From: Hanleya hanleyi
Taxonomy: Eukaryota > Mollusca > Polyplacophora > Lepidopleurida > Hanleyidae
Assembly (NCBI GenBank): GCA_036873755.1
Contig: JAVTVY010016041.1
Coordinates: 1 to 64,000 of the forward strand
Length of the DNA: 64,000 nt
Direction of reading: 5' to 3'
The position numbers and the translations under genes are program-made. The notes below the pieces were generated by a model, which did not search any database, was not told the DNA's origin, and worked only from the letters and a program-made list of their open reading frames with translations. Below are positions 8,857 through 19,264 of this stretch, one piece after another. The first letter of the stretch is position 1; each line of letters opens with the position of its first letter.

Positions 8857-10558
8857 AGGTAGATACTCTAGGCTCTAAAGAAGCAGGCGCTTGGCTTTGC
8901 TGTTGGCCGGAAGCACCCTTATTAGCCTTGGAACTAGGCGGGTTCTTCTTAGCCTTCTTCGCCTTTGGACCCGACCCGGAAGCCATAGGTCTCTTAGACG
9001 AAGCACCGGAAGCAACTGACCTGTCATGCTCTATACGATCCATTTCAGGTCGAACTTCGGCAACAGCATCACCAAACAGTAAAGAAGGAGCCGTAGATGT
9101 CTCTAGTAGACTCCTCTTTACAGCTTCCGGTGTGTAACTATGCATAAAAGGAATGAAGGCCTTTCTCCTTAAATACACTAGCATAGAAGATAGGTAGGCA
9201 TTGTGTACCAGTAAATCTTCTACAGCACCGGAAGCAATCTTCTGGTAGTCAAGAACGAGGTTTATACCCTCCTGTAACTGTTCTTGACTGTCCGCGCCCG
9301 ACAGCGAGAATACACCATCCTTTATGGCTTTAAGAAACCAATCGAGGTGATTCGTAATCGCCACTCCTTGTCGAGCAGTTTCCTCAAGTACTGCGGCCTG
9401 ATTGTTCGTGCAAGGAACATCTGGATTACTAGGCACTTTAGTATTGCTAGGACATAAATACTGAAAGTCGCCGTTCACCTCTGCAGACCGGAAGCTAAAC
9501 GGTGAGTTATGTACGCCGTAACTTCGTATGTTTGGCTTCTGTACTGGGAACGGACCAGAAGATCCTGCAGGGCGGAAGCGAGCTTTAGGTCTCAGCCTTA
9601 CTGCACGTTCCTCCTGCGTAACGGGTTCTGCTAAAGTTCTATGGAACAAGTGGCAAATAGAATGTATAGCAGTTGAGACCGGAAGCGTGGTAGCCGATCT
9701 CGTAACCCGATTTGACTCTCCTGATTCAGTTTCAATATCCCCCGCATGCGGGACCGGAAGCTGCATATCAGGAATTAAGTCATAGATGCCGGAAATAAGC
9801 TCATAATATTTCCTAGCATCCGGATCAGTATTGGTAGGTTCATTCAATTCAGATCTACCGTACTGGTCCCTATCCACTTCCATAGCTTCCGGGGCTTCCT
9901 GCCAGGAGGGAGTATTGGAAGGGATAGTCCTCGACAAATTAGCTTCCGGTTTCCTAGACTGTTCAGTCACAACCGGAAGCAGTGGCGAACTACTCCGGAA
10001 TTGACTGGTCATCATCTCTCTCAATTCCTTCATTTCCTCACGTTGCTGTTCCATACCGCGCAGTATGGCAGCCAATGTGGGATCAGTCACTTGAGAGTGG
10101 ACCGGAAGCAAGGCCTGACGAGGTGTGTTCACACCCAAGGACCCTCCAGCTGGACGTGAGCAGGGCCACTGTAAAGGTCGGTGAACTGGCATACGAGGTC
10201 GTAAACCGGAAGCACGTATAGGAGGACGCATCATACGTAATAATCCCGGTCCCGTACCACGAACACCCCCGGAAGCAGATATCTGACCTAAGCCACGCAA
10301 GGGCGAAGGTAGACCAGCAACCGGATGCCGCATAATTTGACCTGATCTGATTGAGGGTTCTTGATAACGCAACTCAGACACAGGCAAAAAATTTGACATA
10401 TCATAGGTACCTGAATACATACCATACTGCCGTTGTTGCGGGAACCTTAATCTCTGGTGGCCCAGAAGGCTCGTAGACACAAACGTCTCGGCAAGGGGAC
10501 GAGGAAGGCCACCAGAGTAACCGGAAGCAGGTTGGGAAAATTCAGACAAACCGGAAGC
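8772..10558. repeat. Dispersed CCGGAAGC motif cluster in DIRS gag
   Basis: Exact CCGGAAGC starts at 8772, 8907, 8976, 9006, 9228, 9488, 9679, 9754, 9973, 10102, 10206, 10269, 10521 and 10551. The reverse orientation GCTTCCGG starts at 9123, 9885 and 9942. Two more copies lie in pol at 6919 and 8490. Most are ACCGGAAGC. They fall in all three codon phases, so they are not a protein repeat. Confidence 0.85.
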
Positions 10559-11289
10559 AGCAGTTACAGGCATAACTGAGCGACCGGGAAGTCCAGGCCT
10601 CGACAGCGTCGAGGAAGGTATCTTCCCAACCCCGGATCCAAATGAAAACTTAACATTAGGCCCTTCACTAGTGCTGCCTAAGTTTTCGTAGTCATAAGTT
10701 GACCCCGATCGAGAGATCGGAGTCCCCTGGCTTTCCCACGCTAAGCCTGGATCCGTTACCGATCTCCCTTCATCGTCGTATCCAGGCGTCCGCTCAATTG
10801 GAATCTCCACGTCCACAGTCGTCGTAGTGCCAGACTCCAAATCTTCGATTATCCCTTCCACCTGTACCAACCGGGTCGTTGTCTTACCTGACTGACCCTT
10901 CGCCTGGTCTGAAATGGAAGCATCGTGAGCGGGGGGGGGGGCGTTTGTTTATCTTTATTTACGTTCAATAGGCTGACTAACGTAGACCCAGCTACAGAAC
11001 TAACAAGCCCCCTAGACTCCTCGCCTACACTAGTACGAGGAGACTGTGCTACATATGTCTCGTTGGCGAGATTGGTAGGCATAACAACATTATTTCCCTC
11101 GTTAGCTGCCAGAGAACCGGCTAGATACACCTGGAATATGCCGGGCGCCCACACAATACACTCTTCACAGGCCGTGTCCCATGTACAGATTCTTCCCTGG
11201 CGGCATGGCGGACACGTTGAGTGAAGGTCATAACTAGGCTTGTCACCTCCACAAGACATGCATGACAATTGAGACATATTTTGAGCCAT
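8801..11289 (-). pseudogene. DIRS gag-like ORF with frameshift at a homopolymer
   Basis: The ORF starts at ATG 11,289 with a Cys/His-rich N-terminus (CMSC...H...CPPC...C...CEEC, a probable zinc-binding module). It shifts frame near a run of eleven C/G (10,930-10,940) and continues as a long frame from about 10,870 to 8801. The middle is Pro/Ser/Arg-rich and low in complexity; the later part (about 9200-9500) looks helical and may be the capsid-type domain. The C-terminus is strongly basic (runs of KK, KKAKK, KQGKGKSKQ), consistent with RNA binding. The DNA contains the recurring 8-mer CCGGAAGC described in the findings. Confidence 0.8.
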
Positions 11290-11431
11290 TTTTACGCTGA
11301 TAACTTATAGAATACTTCCCAAAGGACTTCTTGCAGGAAATCAGACGTCTGAGGTAATCCAACTGTGAGTAGTTTCGCTAGAAAAGGCACTTTTTCACGG
11401 AGTTGACAATATTTACTTCCAGCCCTACGAA

Positions 11432-11573
11432 GCAGTAGAACAAGAAGGAAGTGGAATTGTGGGTAGCTATGCTATCAGGTGACTAGCAGGGGAGATAACT
11501 GTGTCATTTAAATTCTTACTGTGGTATTTCATGTAGACAAGAAATGCAAAGAGTGGAAGTGAGGTAAGTTTTC
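11432..11573. repeat. DIRS right inverted terminal repeat
   Basis: Reverse complement of 5177-5318. The outer 12 bases (11,574-11,585, CAGCGCAAATAAC region) are complemented in the internal complementary region. It lies about 140 bases upstream of the gag start and probably carries the promoter. Confidence 0.9.
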
Positions 11574-11585
11574 AGCGCAAATAAC

Positions 11586-13197
11586 TTGATATTTGACAGT
11601 CAATTTTCAATTTTCGTTTTTCGTTTTGCTTCACGCAAAAATGAAAATCAAATATTGAAAATTGACTCGACTTGTCCGTTTTCGTTTTTTGATTTTAACT
11701 TTGACGTATCAATGTTAAGTTCGCACGTGGACGGGTTATGATGTCACTTCCGGAACGCCGAGTAGAATAGAAAACATGAATCGTGTCGTTTTAGAGGTGT
11801 GGAGCGTGAGAGGCATGTGGCCCAGGCCATCCTCGGGAGCCAGTGTATTGATCGATTTGTTAGGGTATCTATACATTGCCTTGGTTAGTTGCTCACGGTA
11901 GGTCTGGATAAAAAGAAATCAAGGGGTATCCTCTAAATCAAACCAATTATTGAACAGGCTCAGCTAGCTCATTACGACAATCTGCTAGCTGCACTGTTTG
12001 AGATGTGACATCGCTGGCATAACTTTGATGTCAGGCTGAAATCGACATAGTGAGTCAAAGCAAAAACCGCCGGCTTGGGATGCCGACATGCTGATTCAAA
12101 ATAACCTCTGGGGATGAAATGTTCGAGATTGAGGCAACGACTCAAGAACTCACTCGAATCATCAAAAATGTTCAGGTAAACCCTGTGCGAGGATTCACGA
12201 TTTACCTGGACTTGTTAAGATGCACCAGACAGGTCTGGATAGGTGGCATCCCGCTGTTCTCATTGGTTATTGGCATTGAGGCCTGAACCAATTAGGACGC
12301 AGTCTTAGATTTTCTCATTTCTAAAAATAGATGTTTAGAGCGCCACAAAAGCGAACAGCATTCTGCACACAACCGCTATTTGTTATTGATTTGAAATATA
12401 GTATTTACAAGATACCAACAAAGATGTAATACCAATAAGAGTAAGCATCGCGGTGATGGGACTCGAAATCCGCATAAGCGGTCCGTAAACCATCATTTCA
12501 AACAAGCACACAATCGCCACGTTTGATGCCAGACGTCTGAATGCTTCAACGCTTCAGGTCCAATCTCCATTCTCTATTTTTGGGACCTGGATCGTTGGAG
12601 CGTTCAGATGCCCGTCAACGTTCAGCGTCAAAAACGCTTCAACGCTTTAAGTGCGGATGTCAAACGCATCGAAGCGGGTAGTTCCTTTGTGGGTTATGAT
12701 TAAGGTACCCACACACCTGCTGCACGAATGCCTACTCGCTTCTGCACATGCGCAGTTGGCCCATTATAATCTAGGTCGAATGCCTGGCTCCAGGGATCTG
12801 TAATGTAATGAAACTCCCAAATCTTTCCCCTTACTGTTTTCCATATTATGCTCCACACCTGCCTAAACAATCCGATTTGCGCTTTCCATACTACTCCGCG
12901 GACCGAAAGTGACATCATAAGCCTTGTTCGTGCGCAGTTAACATTGACGCGTCAAAGTTAAAATCAAAAAACGAAAAACGGACAAATCGAGGCAATTTTC
13001 AATATTTGATTTTCATTTTTGCGCGAAGTAAAACGAAAAACGAAAATCGAAAATTGAATGTCAAATTTCAATTTTTGATTTTGAGAAACAGAAAACGAAA
13101 AACGAAAATTGAAAATTGACGGTCAAATTTCAATTTTTGATTTTGAGAAACCAAAAGCAAAAAAACGAAAATTGAATTGTGCAAGGTTACACGGACC
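11586..13197. other. Foldback transposon inner left arm, interior and right arm
   Basis: 11,586-11,780 pairs with about 12,880-13,080 as inverted arms. 11,780-12,880 has no credible ORF. Around 12,535-12,665 the word AACGCTTCAACGCTT and relatives recur several times. Nothing else recognised. Confidence 0.55.
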
Positions 13198-13849
13198 TCG
13201 TTCAACAAATGATCACCGGGTCCATCTTACGGCTACTCCCCAGGTTAGTCCTGTCAACATACCTACGCTATCGGATTTGAGACGTCTTGGTGCGCTTGAT
13301 CAGCGGGCGGAGTGTGCCTCTTTCCCGGCCCCATTTGATGTTGGAAATTACAAGCGTCTAGTCCGTCATTCATAATCCAGCCGTCGTCCATTAGAGAATA
13401 TCCGCGTCCATAATTCCGACGAGGCCGGACTTCCTACTTCACGGCGAGGTATGATTACTCGAACAATTCGATCTGGTAAAGACCTAAAATTAACTGATCA
13501 AGTTGTTTTACCACAGCATTGGCCTCATACCTTTTTAGGCGTACAATTCGTGAATCGTAAAATTGTCTATGAACAATTGACTATGCCACAGTTTATCGCT
13601 GGTTTTGTTGCTATTTTGGAGACATTGCATCCAACTAGCCTTGAACGGAAACATCGACTAGCACATTTGAGAGCATTGATGTACCACTCTTGTAATTATA
13701 GCTGGAAGACGGTCTTGGATTTTCACGCAGCCGTGTTATTAGATATTGAGCGCGGTTTACGCGTGTGGGGCGAGCCGTTTCATGACCTGGAATCTGTGAT
13801 TCTTCATGCCCGGGCAGGTGCAGAAGAAAAAGAAACCAATCACAAGTAA
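13198..13849 (+). pseudogene. C-terminal part of Ngaro-like gag-type ORF
   Basis: The 4501 frame resumes here after the foldback. It runs to an in-frame TAA at about 13,373, then continues open from 13,376 to a stop at 13,847-13,849. The last 130 residues form a compact helical domain with conserved-looking Trp, Tyr and Leu positions (LPQHWPHTFLG, YEQLTMPQFIAGF, YNYSW-like), which I associate with Ngaro gag proteins, with moderate certainty. There are two in-frame stops in total (4795 and 13,373). No zinc knuckle is seen after it. Confidence 0.55.
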
Positions 13850-13931
13850 CTATGGCAACGGTCAATCTTCCACCCTAAGTGAGTCAAATAGTTCCCGTTC
13901 AGCCATTTATTTGTGTAAAGAATTTCAGATT

Positions 13932-14063
13932 GGTTACAGGCCTCGAAAATTGGTTCATTGACGTAACCGAAAAATCGGTTACGGTAATTTTGTCTTACGT
14001 AACCTATTGTTCGGTTACGATGTTAATTTTTACGTAACCAATTGGTTTCGCAAAACGGTTACG
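13932..14063. repeat. Alternating GGTTACG / CGTAACC cluster
   Basis: GGTTACA at 13932, CGTAACC at 13962, 13998 and 14033, and GGTTACG at 13977, 14013 and 14057. Same-orientation copies are about 36 bases apart. Similar CGTAACC words recur near 15,320 and 15,357. No ORF here. Confidence 0.7.
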
Positions 14064-14385
14064 TAATTATAACAGTGCACCGTCAACCAGTACCGTACAA
14101 CTCGACTCGGGAGTAATATAGGCCTGTGGACAGCACGTGGTCAAGAGACTGAACAGACAAATGAGTTAACATACGGGAATGGGATTGCACACGTAAATCG
14201 CTTCCACCATTCATGATTGGCTACTGTGACTCTGGCTGTATAATTCATTCAACATTTCCTTCTGATTCCATTAAAATCCCGATCGAAAAGTCTGAGAAGT
14301 TGAACACGCCGCCTGCAAATTTAGAGATGGCGGAAGGGACGAGTGTTAACCGCAAGCTTCGCGCTCTGAGATAATTCTTCCGCGA

Positions 14386-16290
14386 AGAGCTCCGCATGCC
14401 ACCTCTGCTGCTAGCTCCGTGCAGAGCTTTCCACGGAGCAACAACCTCGGAGCGAGGAGGCTTGCGGGTAACCTTACATTCCAACTCGTTGAAGTTTGAT
14501 AATGCTGTTTCCTGGCCGCTATTGGTTTATTACGCCTGCCCTGAACCGAGGATAGACAAAACACTATGTGCAAGCTGACAGACTCAGACACACGCCTGCC
14601 ACGTGGTAGTCTACAAATTCGATGCAGACAGGGTCGAGTTTACGACTTCGTTTCGCTTTTAAAACATGCTGAAAGACACATGTCATGTGGTTAAAGTTTG
14701 CACAGTTGTGCTGAGTGTTCGTGCCCATTGACAAATAGTGTGGCTGGAGTGTAGTGACTTGCAACTTCCAATAAATCTAGTTCTGTCCTGTCCAGTCATT
14801 CTGCCGCCACCTTAAATAGAGCTGGTTCAGCGGTATGGCCTGTTTTGTCTTGTCTTGTCTTGTCAGTACCAATAGTGATGTTGCGATGCGCCTCAATACA
14901 CAGGCTTATCTAGGTTTTTTCGTGTCTCGTCTCGCGAAGAGCTCCGCATGCCACCTCTGCTGCTAGCTCCGTGCAGAGCTTTCCACGGAGCAACAACCTC
15001 GGAGCGAGGAGGCTTGCGGGTAACCCTTACATTCCAACTCGTTGAAGTTTGATAATGCTGTTTCCTGGCCGCTATTGGTTTATTACGCCTGCCCTGAACC
15101 GAGGATAGACAAAACACTATGTGCAAGCTGACAGACTCAGACACACGCCTGCCACGTGGTAGTCTACAAATTCGATGCAGACAGGGTCGAGTTTACGACT
15201 TCGTTTCGCTTTTAAAACATGCTGAAAGACACATGTCATGTGGTTAAAGTTTGCACAGTGGACAGACAGAGAAGAGGTTGGGACTTTTGTTACCAGAACA
15301 TATGTTCAAGAAGTGCATTCACGTAACCGATTTTTCGTTCTGGCCATTTCTGATTTGCGTAACCGACACGCGAACGATCGTTTCGTTCGCGCCAAATTTC
15401 ATGTTCGTCATCTGCAAAAGCTCACGTCGGTTTAGTCGGGAAGGAGCGTAGATGGGTCCGACACATTTGTGCTACTTGTTGGCTGTCTACAAAAGCCCAG
15501 CAGGACCACCCTGAGTGTTCGTGCCCATTGACAAATAGTGTGGCTGGAGTGTAGTGACTGGCAACTTCCAATAAATCTAGTTCTGTCCTGTCCAGTCATT
15601 CTGCCGCCACCTTAAATAGAGCTGGTTCAGCGGTATGGCCTGTTTTGTCTTGTCTTGTCTTGTCAGTACCAATAGTGATGTTGCGATGCGCCTCAATACA
15701 CAGGCTTATCTAGGTTTTTTCGTGTCTCGTCTATAAGTAAAACTGAATATATGCCATAGACAGGAAGTTGTGTCTTTTACCGAACATTGATGGTTGTTAT
15801 ATTTCAGTTCCGTCAAATTGGAACATTCCACATTTACAAAACTGTCCAGTTATCTTGATCGTGTTGTGGCAGACTTATTATGTTTCGTTTTTTCTCATGC
15901 TGCTGCGTTAAATAGAGCCGGTCCGGAAGTATGGCCTGTTTTGTCTTGTCTTGTCAGTACCAATAGTGATGTTGTGACGCGCCTCTACACAGACTCGTCT
16001 AGGTTTTGTCGTGTCTACAAATTAAACCGAATCTATGCTATAGACAGGAAGTTGCGTCTTTTACCGAACTTTGATGGTTGTCCTATTCTAGTTCTGTCAA
16101 TTTGGGCCATTCCACATTTACAAACTGTCCAGCTATCGTGACCATGTTGTGGCAGGTTTACGTTTTGGTTTCCCTATTAGATATTCTAAAAATATGTTGC
16201 TCTGTTTACCTGTCAACTAAAGTCAATAGGGCGGCAGATCGTTCTCTCGCTGTCACTTGTCACCTCCGCATAAGTTATAGTCCGTAGCAG
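14386..16290. repeat. Internal tandem duplications inside the Ngaro-like element
   Basis: 14,386-14,934 is repeated at 14,935-15,735; the second copy carries an extra segment of about 240 bases (about 15,258-15,505). A second, shorter unit of about 280 bases repeats at 15,735-15,890 and 15,895-16,160. TTGTC pentamers recur (14,850; 15,640; 15,940). No RT or recombinase coding is visible where an autonomous Ngaro would carry it; 16,290-17,106 is also non-coding and AT-rich. Confidence 0.7.
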
Positions 16291-17106
16291 AATATAATTT
16301 CAATTTTGACCAGTTGACCAGGAATTGTTTCTGACAGCTTAATTAAATTTTCTGCTTCTGGGTAATTTGTAGGTCAGCAATTATGTGCTTTGAGTAAAGC
16401 AGTATGTTTTCCGCAGATTGGTTCGACTCCGTTACCTGTAGGCGTAGATGTTTTGTATTTTATGTGCAGTTTTTAAGATTGTCATATACTGTGACAATTA
16501 GTGTTAACAATTATTTGAATTGAGTCAGATTTTTATATGGCTTTGACTATTCACACCTCACATATTCTCCAGACTACAGGTTCGAGTGCAGACTCGATCA
16601 ATGGCTCTTCATTTTGATTCTAATTTAGCAATATTTCGAGTTTACGGAGGGTTTTTATTTTATTAATGTATCGTTTGTTTTCCACTTTCTTTTAATGACG
16701 CAAAACAGGGCATATTATCTCTTTTGTGACTATATGGTTTGACTCCGTTACTTGTAGATGTTTTATGTTTAAATGTGTAAATTTTAGGATTGTCATTTAC
16801 TGCGATAACAAGTGTCAAAACTTATTTGAACGGAGTCAGATTGTTACACCTCTTACGTGGCTATGACAGCCTACACCTTTTACATATTCTTCTGACTTTA
16901 ATGTTACGGGGTGCAGGCAAGCAAATGTTTCGCGCTCCAGTGCAGGTCCGACCAATGACTCCATCCATTTTGATTCGAATTTGGCAAGCTCTTGATTTTA
17001 CCGGCAGTTTTAGAGTTTGCTAACTTTGCACGCAGTTTTGCTGACATTCCTTAGTATGTGTCACTGCTCTTGTTGCTCGGGTGACTGACAGGGGTCCTTT
17101 TGGGGG

Positions 17107-17446
17107 TGTTTGGCGGATTTAAATTGGTGGCCAGGTCACCGCTATTGCTCATGCGTTCTGGTACAGGTACTTGATATACCTGTATTCTTCAGTGTTTTTC
17201 ATTTTCGTCACATGTACTAAATTAAAATTTTGGACATTCTTAACTCAGACGCATGTAGCAGTGGTGCTGACCTGGCCTCCCATTTTACCCCAAATTCCAT
17301 CATGTTCTTTACATTCCACTTGTATATTGCGTATTTTACCATGTCTATGCGTAGCATTTTTATCCATACAAATTTTATGGATCTTAATAAATTGTTTGTG
17401 TAGTAATATACAGGTGTTGTGTGGTTTCTTGCCGGTACACTTCTAA
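17107..17446 (+). repeat. Ngaro-like repeat B1
   Basis: 340 bases, nearly identical to B2 at 17,874-18,214. It is followed directly by A2. ORFs within both B copies are duplicates of the same non-coding repeat. Confidence 0.8.
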
Positions 17447-17449
17447 TTA

Positions 17450-17806
17450 TAACATTTTGGCTCGTCAAAATGGGTAATTGGAACTAGGCAAGATCTACAT
17501 ATAACCTTAGCTCAAAGTACTGGTGCTATTCTATATTTAGCTTACATGTACACGAATGTGTCCTTTCAGCCTGAATTGCCTCGCTGGTCGTTGTCTTTGG
17601 ACTTTTAGCTGGTAGCCAACTTTCTGATCATTATTCCCGTTCATATTTAAATCACCGGCTCTGGAGTGTTTATTCCTGTTCACATTTAAATCACAGACGC
17701 CAGGGTGTTTCCTATTCCCCGTGTTTTTCCCATGGTGCATGGTTTGGCCAATCTATTTAATGCGTGCCGGCTTGACTTCACCGTCCAGCCTGCACCGACC
17801 AGTCAG
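17450..17806 (+). repeat. Ngaro-like repeat A2
   Basis: 357 bases, nearly identical to A1 at 4118-4474. The B1-A2 junction mimics the joint of the circular intermediate expected for this class. 67 unrelated bases separate A2 from B2. Confidence 0.8.
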
Positions 17807-17873
17807 AGATGTTTGCGTACATGTAGGAATTTTAAAGTTTCCCACCCACCCGATAATAAGTTATTAGTAGTCG

Positions 17874-18214
17874 TGTTAGGGCGGGTTTAAATTGGTGGCC
17901 AGGTCGCCGCTATTGCTCATGCGTTCTGGTACAGGTACTTGATATACCTGTATTCTTCAGTGTTTTTCATTTTCGTCACATGTACTAAATTAAAGTTTTG
18001 GACATTCTTAACTCAGACGCATGTAGCAGTGGTGCTGACCTGGCCTCCCATTTTACCCCAAATTCCATCATGTTCTTTACATTCCACTTGTATATTGCGT
18101 ATTTTACCATGTCTATGCGTAGCATTTTTATCCATACAAATTTTATGGATCTTAATAAATTGTTTGTGTAGTAATATACAGGTGTTGTGTGGTTTCTTGC
18201 TGGTACACTTCTAA
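17874..18214 (+). repeat. Ngaro-like repeat B2
   Basis: Second copy of B, ending TACACTTCTAA, right end of the insertion. Host repeat sequence resumes at AACCCTGAAAC. Confidence 0.8.
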
Positions 18215-18216
18215 GT

Positions 18217-18545
18217 AACCCTGAAACAATGGCTATAGGACAGAACATCGCACTGTGGTGAAAGTTTATTGAGTGGGACACTTAAAATTCTGGTATAAAC
18301 AGTTTATGTGATCATGGCACTCTATCTGTAATTCTTAGGTGGGGACATGGTGAGCTAGGAATGTCGAAAAGTAGGGGGAGGGAGGAGGGTCAAAGATATT
18401 CGCCCAATCAAAAGTGGTGGGTCCGGGCCCCCATGCAATCCCCCTCCCCCCGTCGCTTTCCGACGCCACCGAGTCAACGGACGTTTGTAGGCAAAAATAC
18501 ACCAGCCAAATACAGTATCTACTATAACACACTCCCGTTAAGGTT
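18217..18545. repeat. Right half of the segmental repeat split by Ngaro
   Basis: Matches 26,587-26,905 and, in part, 41,271-41,510. It continues the 3600-4117 copy. Similarity fades after about 18,545. 18,545-19,030 holds no gene I can support. Confidence 0.8.
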
Positions 18546-19030
18546 TATCCCATGGGAGCTTGAAATAAAAGAATTAACGAGGTATGGGTATTATAATATA
18601 TTAACAGGGAGTCCAAGCGAGGAGTCGACACCCCCACATCGGCACCCTCACCAAAGTACGATATGTGCCATTATTCCACCGTTCCGCATGCCACACTTCG
18701 CAATCATCGTCAACCAAGCTCGTCAGACAACAAACAAAACATGTACCATACCATTTTTATCCGACCGCATCGATGGAAAAGGAAATCCGGAGAAAATCAG
18801 CAGCAAACTGACCAAACACGCTCCTTTGGCCTCCTCTACCAGAAGACAATGACGTATCTGCGTTTGTGGCGCGACCAAGAACACGTGACCAGCTAATGAC
18901 CAGGTTAACCCTTTCGTACGCCTAACACAATATCATCAGTTACATCATACTCCATGGTCACACACAGCGAGAAGCTCGTGCAGATCTAGACTGACTATAA
19001 TACACTGTCAGTGAGTGCACAGGTTGAAGG

Positions 19031-19264
19031 ATGAACCAAATGCAGAAAGAAGCTGTGGAAATATGTCTTGCTGGACATAATTTGTTCCTATTAGTTGGTC
19101 ACGCTGGCACTGGCAAGACATATTCTGTAAAAGCCATATGTGCGGAGTTGAAAGCCAGTGGCAAAAATGTAGCTGTGACATGCACGACTGGTATAGCTAG
19201 TCGTCGGATATTGGCAATTGGCAATTGGCAATCTGTTTTTTTACCGTATCGTATAAATTTTTAA
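19031..19264 (+). pseudogene. PIF1-type helicase fragment (Walker A exon)
   Basis: ATG 19,031 opens a 77-residue frame beginning with the Q-motif-like MNQMQKEAVEICLAG. A Walker A loop, GHAGTGKT, lies at residues 23-30, and a block VAVTCTTGIAS follows at about 48-58. These are the first motifs of the PIF1 superfamily 1B helicases. After TTGIAS the sequence becomes low complexity (ATTGGCAATTGGCAATTGGC) and stops. The remaining motifs are absent within the next kilobase. It is a truncated copy, either of a host PIF1-like gene or of a Helitron-type helicase; the sequence cannot decide. Confidence 0.7.

Larger units (their letters stand above)
5153..11585 (-). mobile_element. DIRS-type tyrosine-recombinase retrotransposon
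   Basis: A 6.4-kb element with gag (11,289 to 8801), RT-RNase H (8856 to 6986) and tyrosine recombinase (6986 to 5760) on the minus strand. Terminal inverted repeats lie at 5177-5318 and 11,432-11,573, and an internal complementary region at 5367-5463 next to the 3' end carries complements of both outer termini. This is the DIRS-1 plan. It sits inside the left arm of the foldback transposon. Coding breaks (a gag homopolymer frameshift and an RT frameshift after YIDD) make this copy probably non-autonomous. Confidence 0.9.
4890..13197. mobile_element. Foldback (long-TIR) transposon, itself split by a DIRS insertion
   Basis: The ends are inverted copies starting GGTCCGTGTAACCTTG (4890 onward, and the reverse complement ending at 13197). 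They are flanked by TCGTTC on both sides (4884-4889 and 13198-13203), consistent with a 6-bp target duplication. The inverted arms are about 0.5 kb and consist of repeated AT-rich words such as TCAAAAATTGAAATTTGAC and CAATTTTCGTTTTTCG. The left arm is 4890-5152 plus 11,586-11,780; the right arm is about 12,880-13,197. The interior (11.78-12.88 kb) has no credible ORF, so the element is non-autonomous. Confidence 0.75.
4118..18216 (+). mobile_element. Ngaro-like tyrosine-recombinase retrotransposon, defective, with split direct repeats
   Basis: Sequence flanking this 14.1-kb block is contiguous at 26,581-26,600, so the block is an insertion into a repeated sequence and 26,587/26,588 is the empty site. 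The termini have the order A1 (4118-4474), ORF, B1 (17107-17446), A2 (17450-17806), B2 (17874-18214), which is the split-direct-repeat layout of Ngaro-type elements. No target duplication is apparent, as expected for tyrosine-recombinase insertion. A broken gag-like ORF follows A1, but no RT or recombinase domain of this element remains between 13.85 and 17.1 kb. A foldback transposon carrying a DIRS element sits inside the gag. Confidence 0.75.

Noticed and set aside
17171..18214. Two near-identical 91-residue ORFs that looked like a duplicated membrane protein gene
   Set aside because: They lie inside the B1 and B2 repeats of the Ngaro-like element and have no independent support.
4118..18216. 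Initial reading as an LTR retrotransposon with 340-bp LTRs at 17.1 and 17.9 kb
   Set aside because: The left end lacks that repeat and starts with A1 instead; the A1...B1-A2-B2 order fits a Ngaro-type element better.
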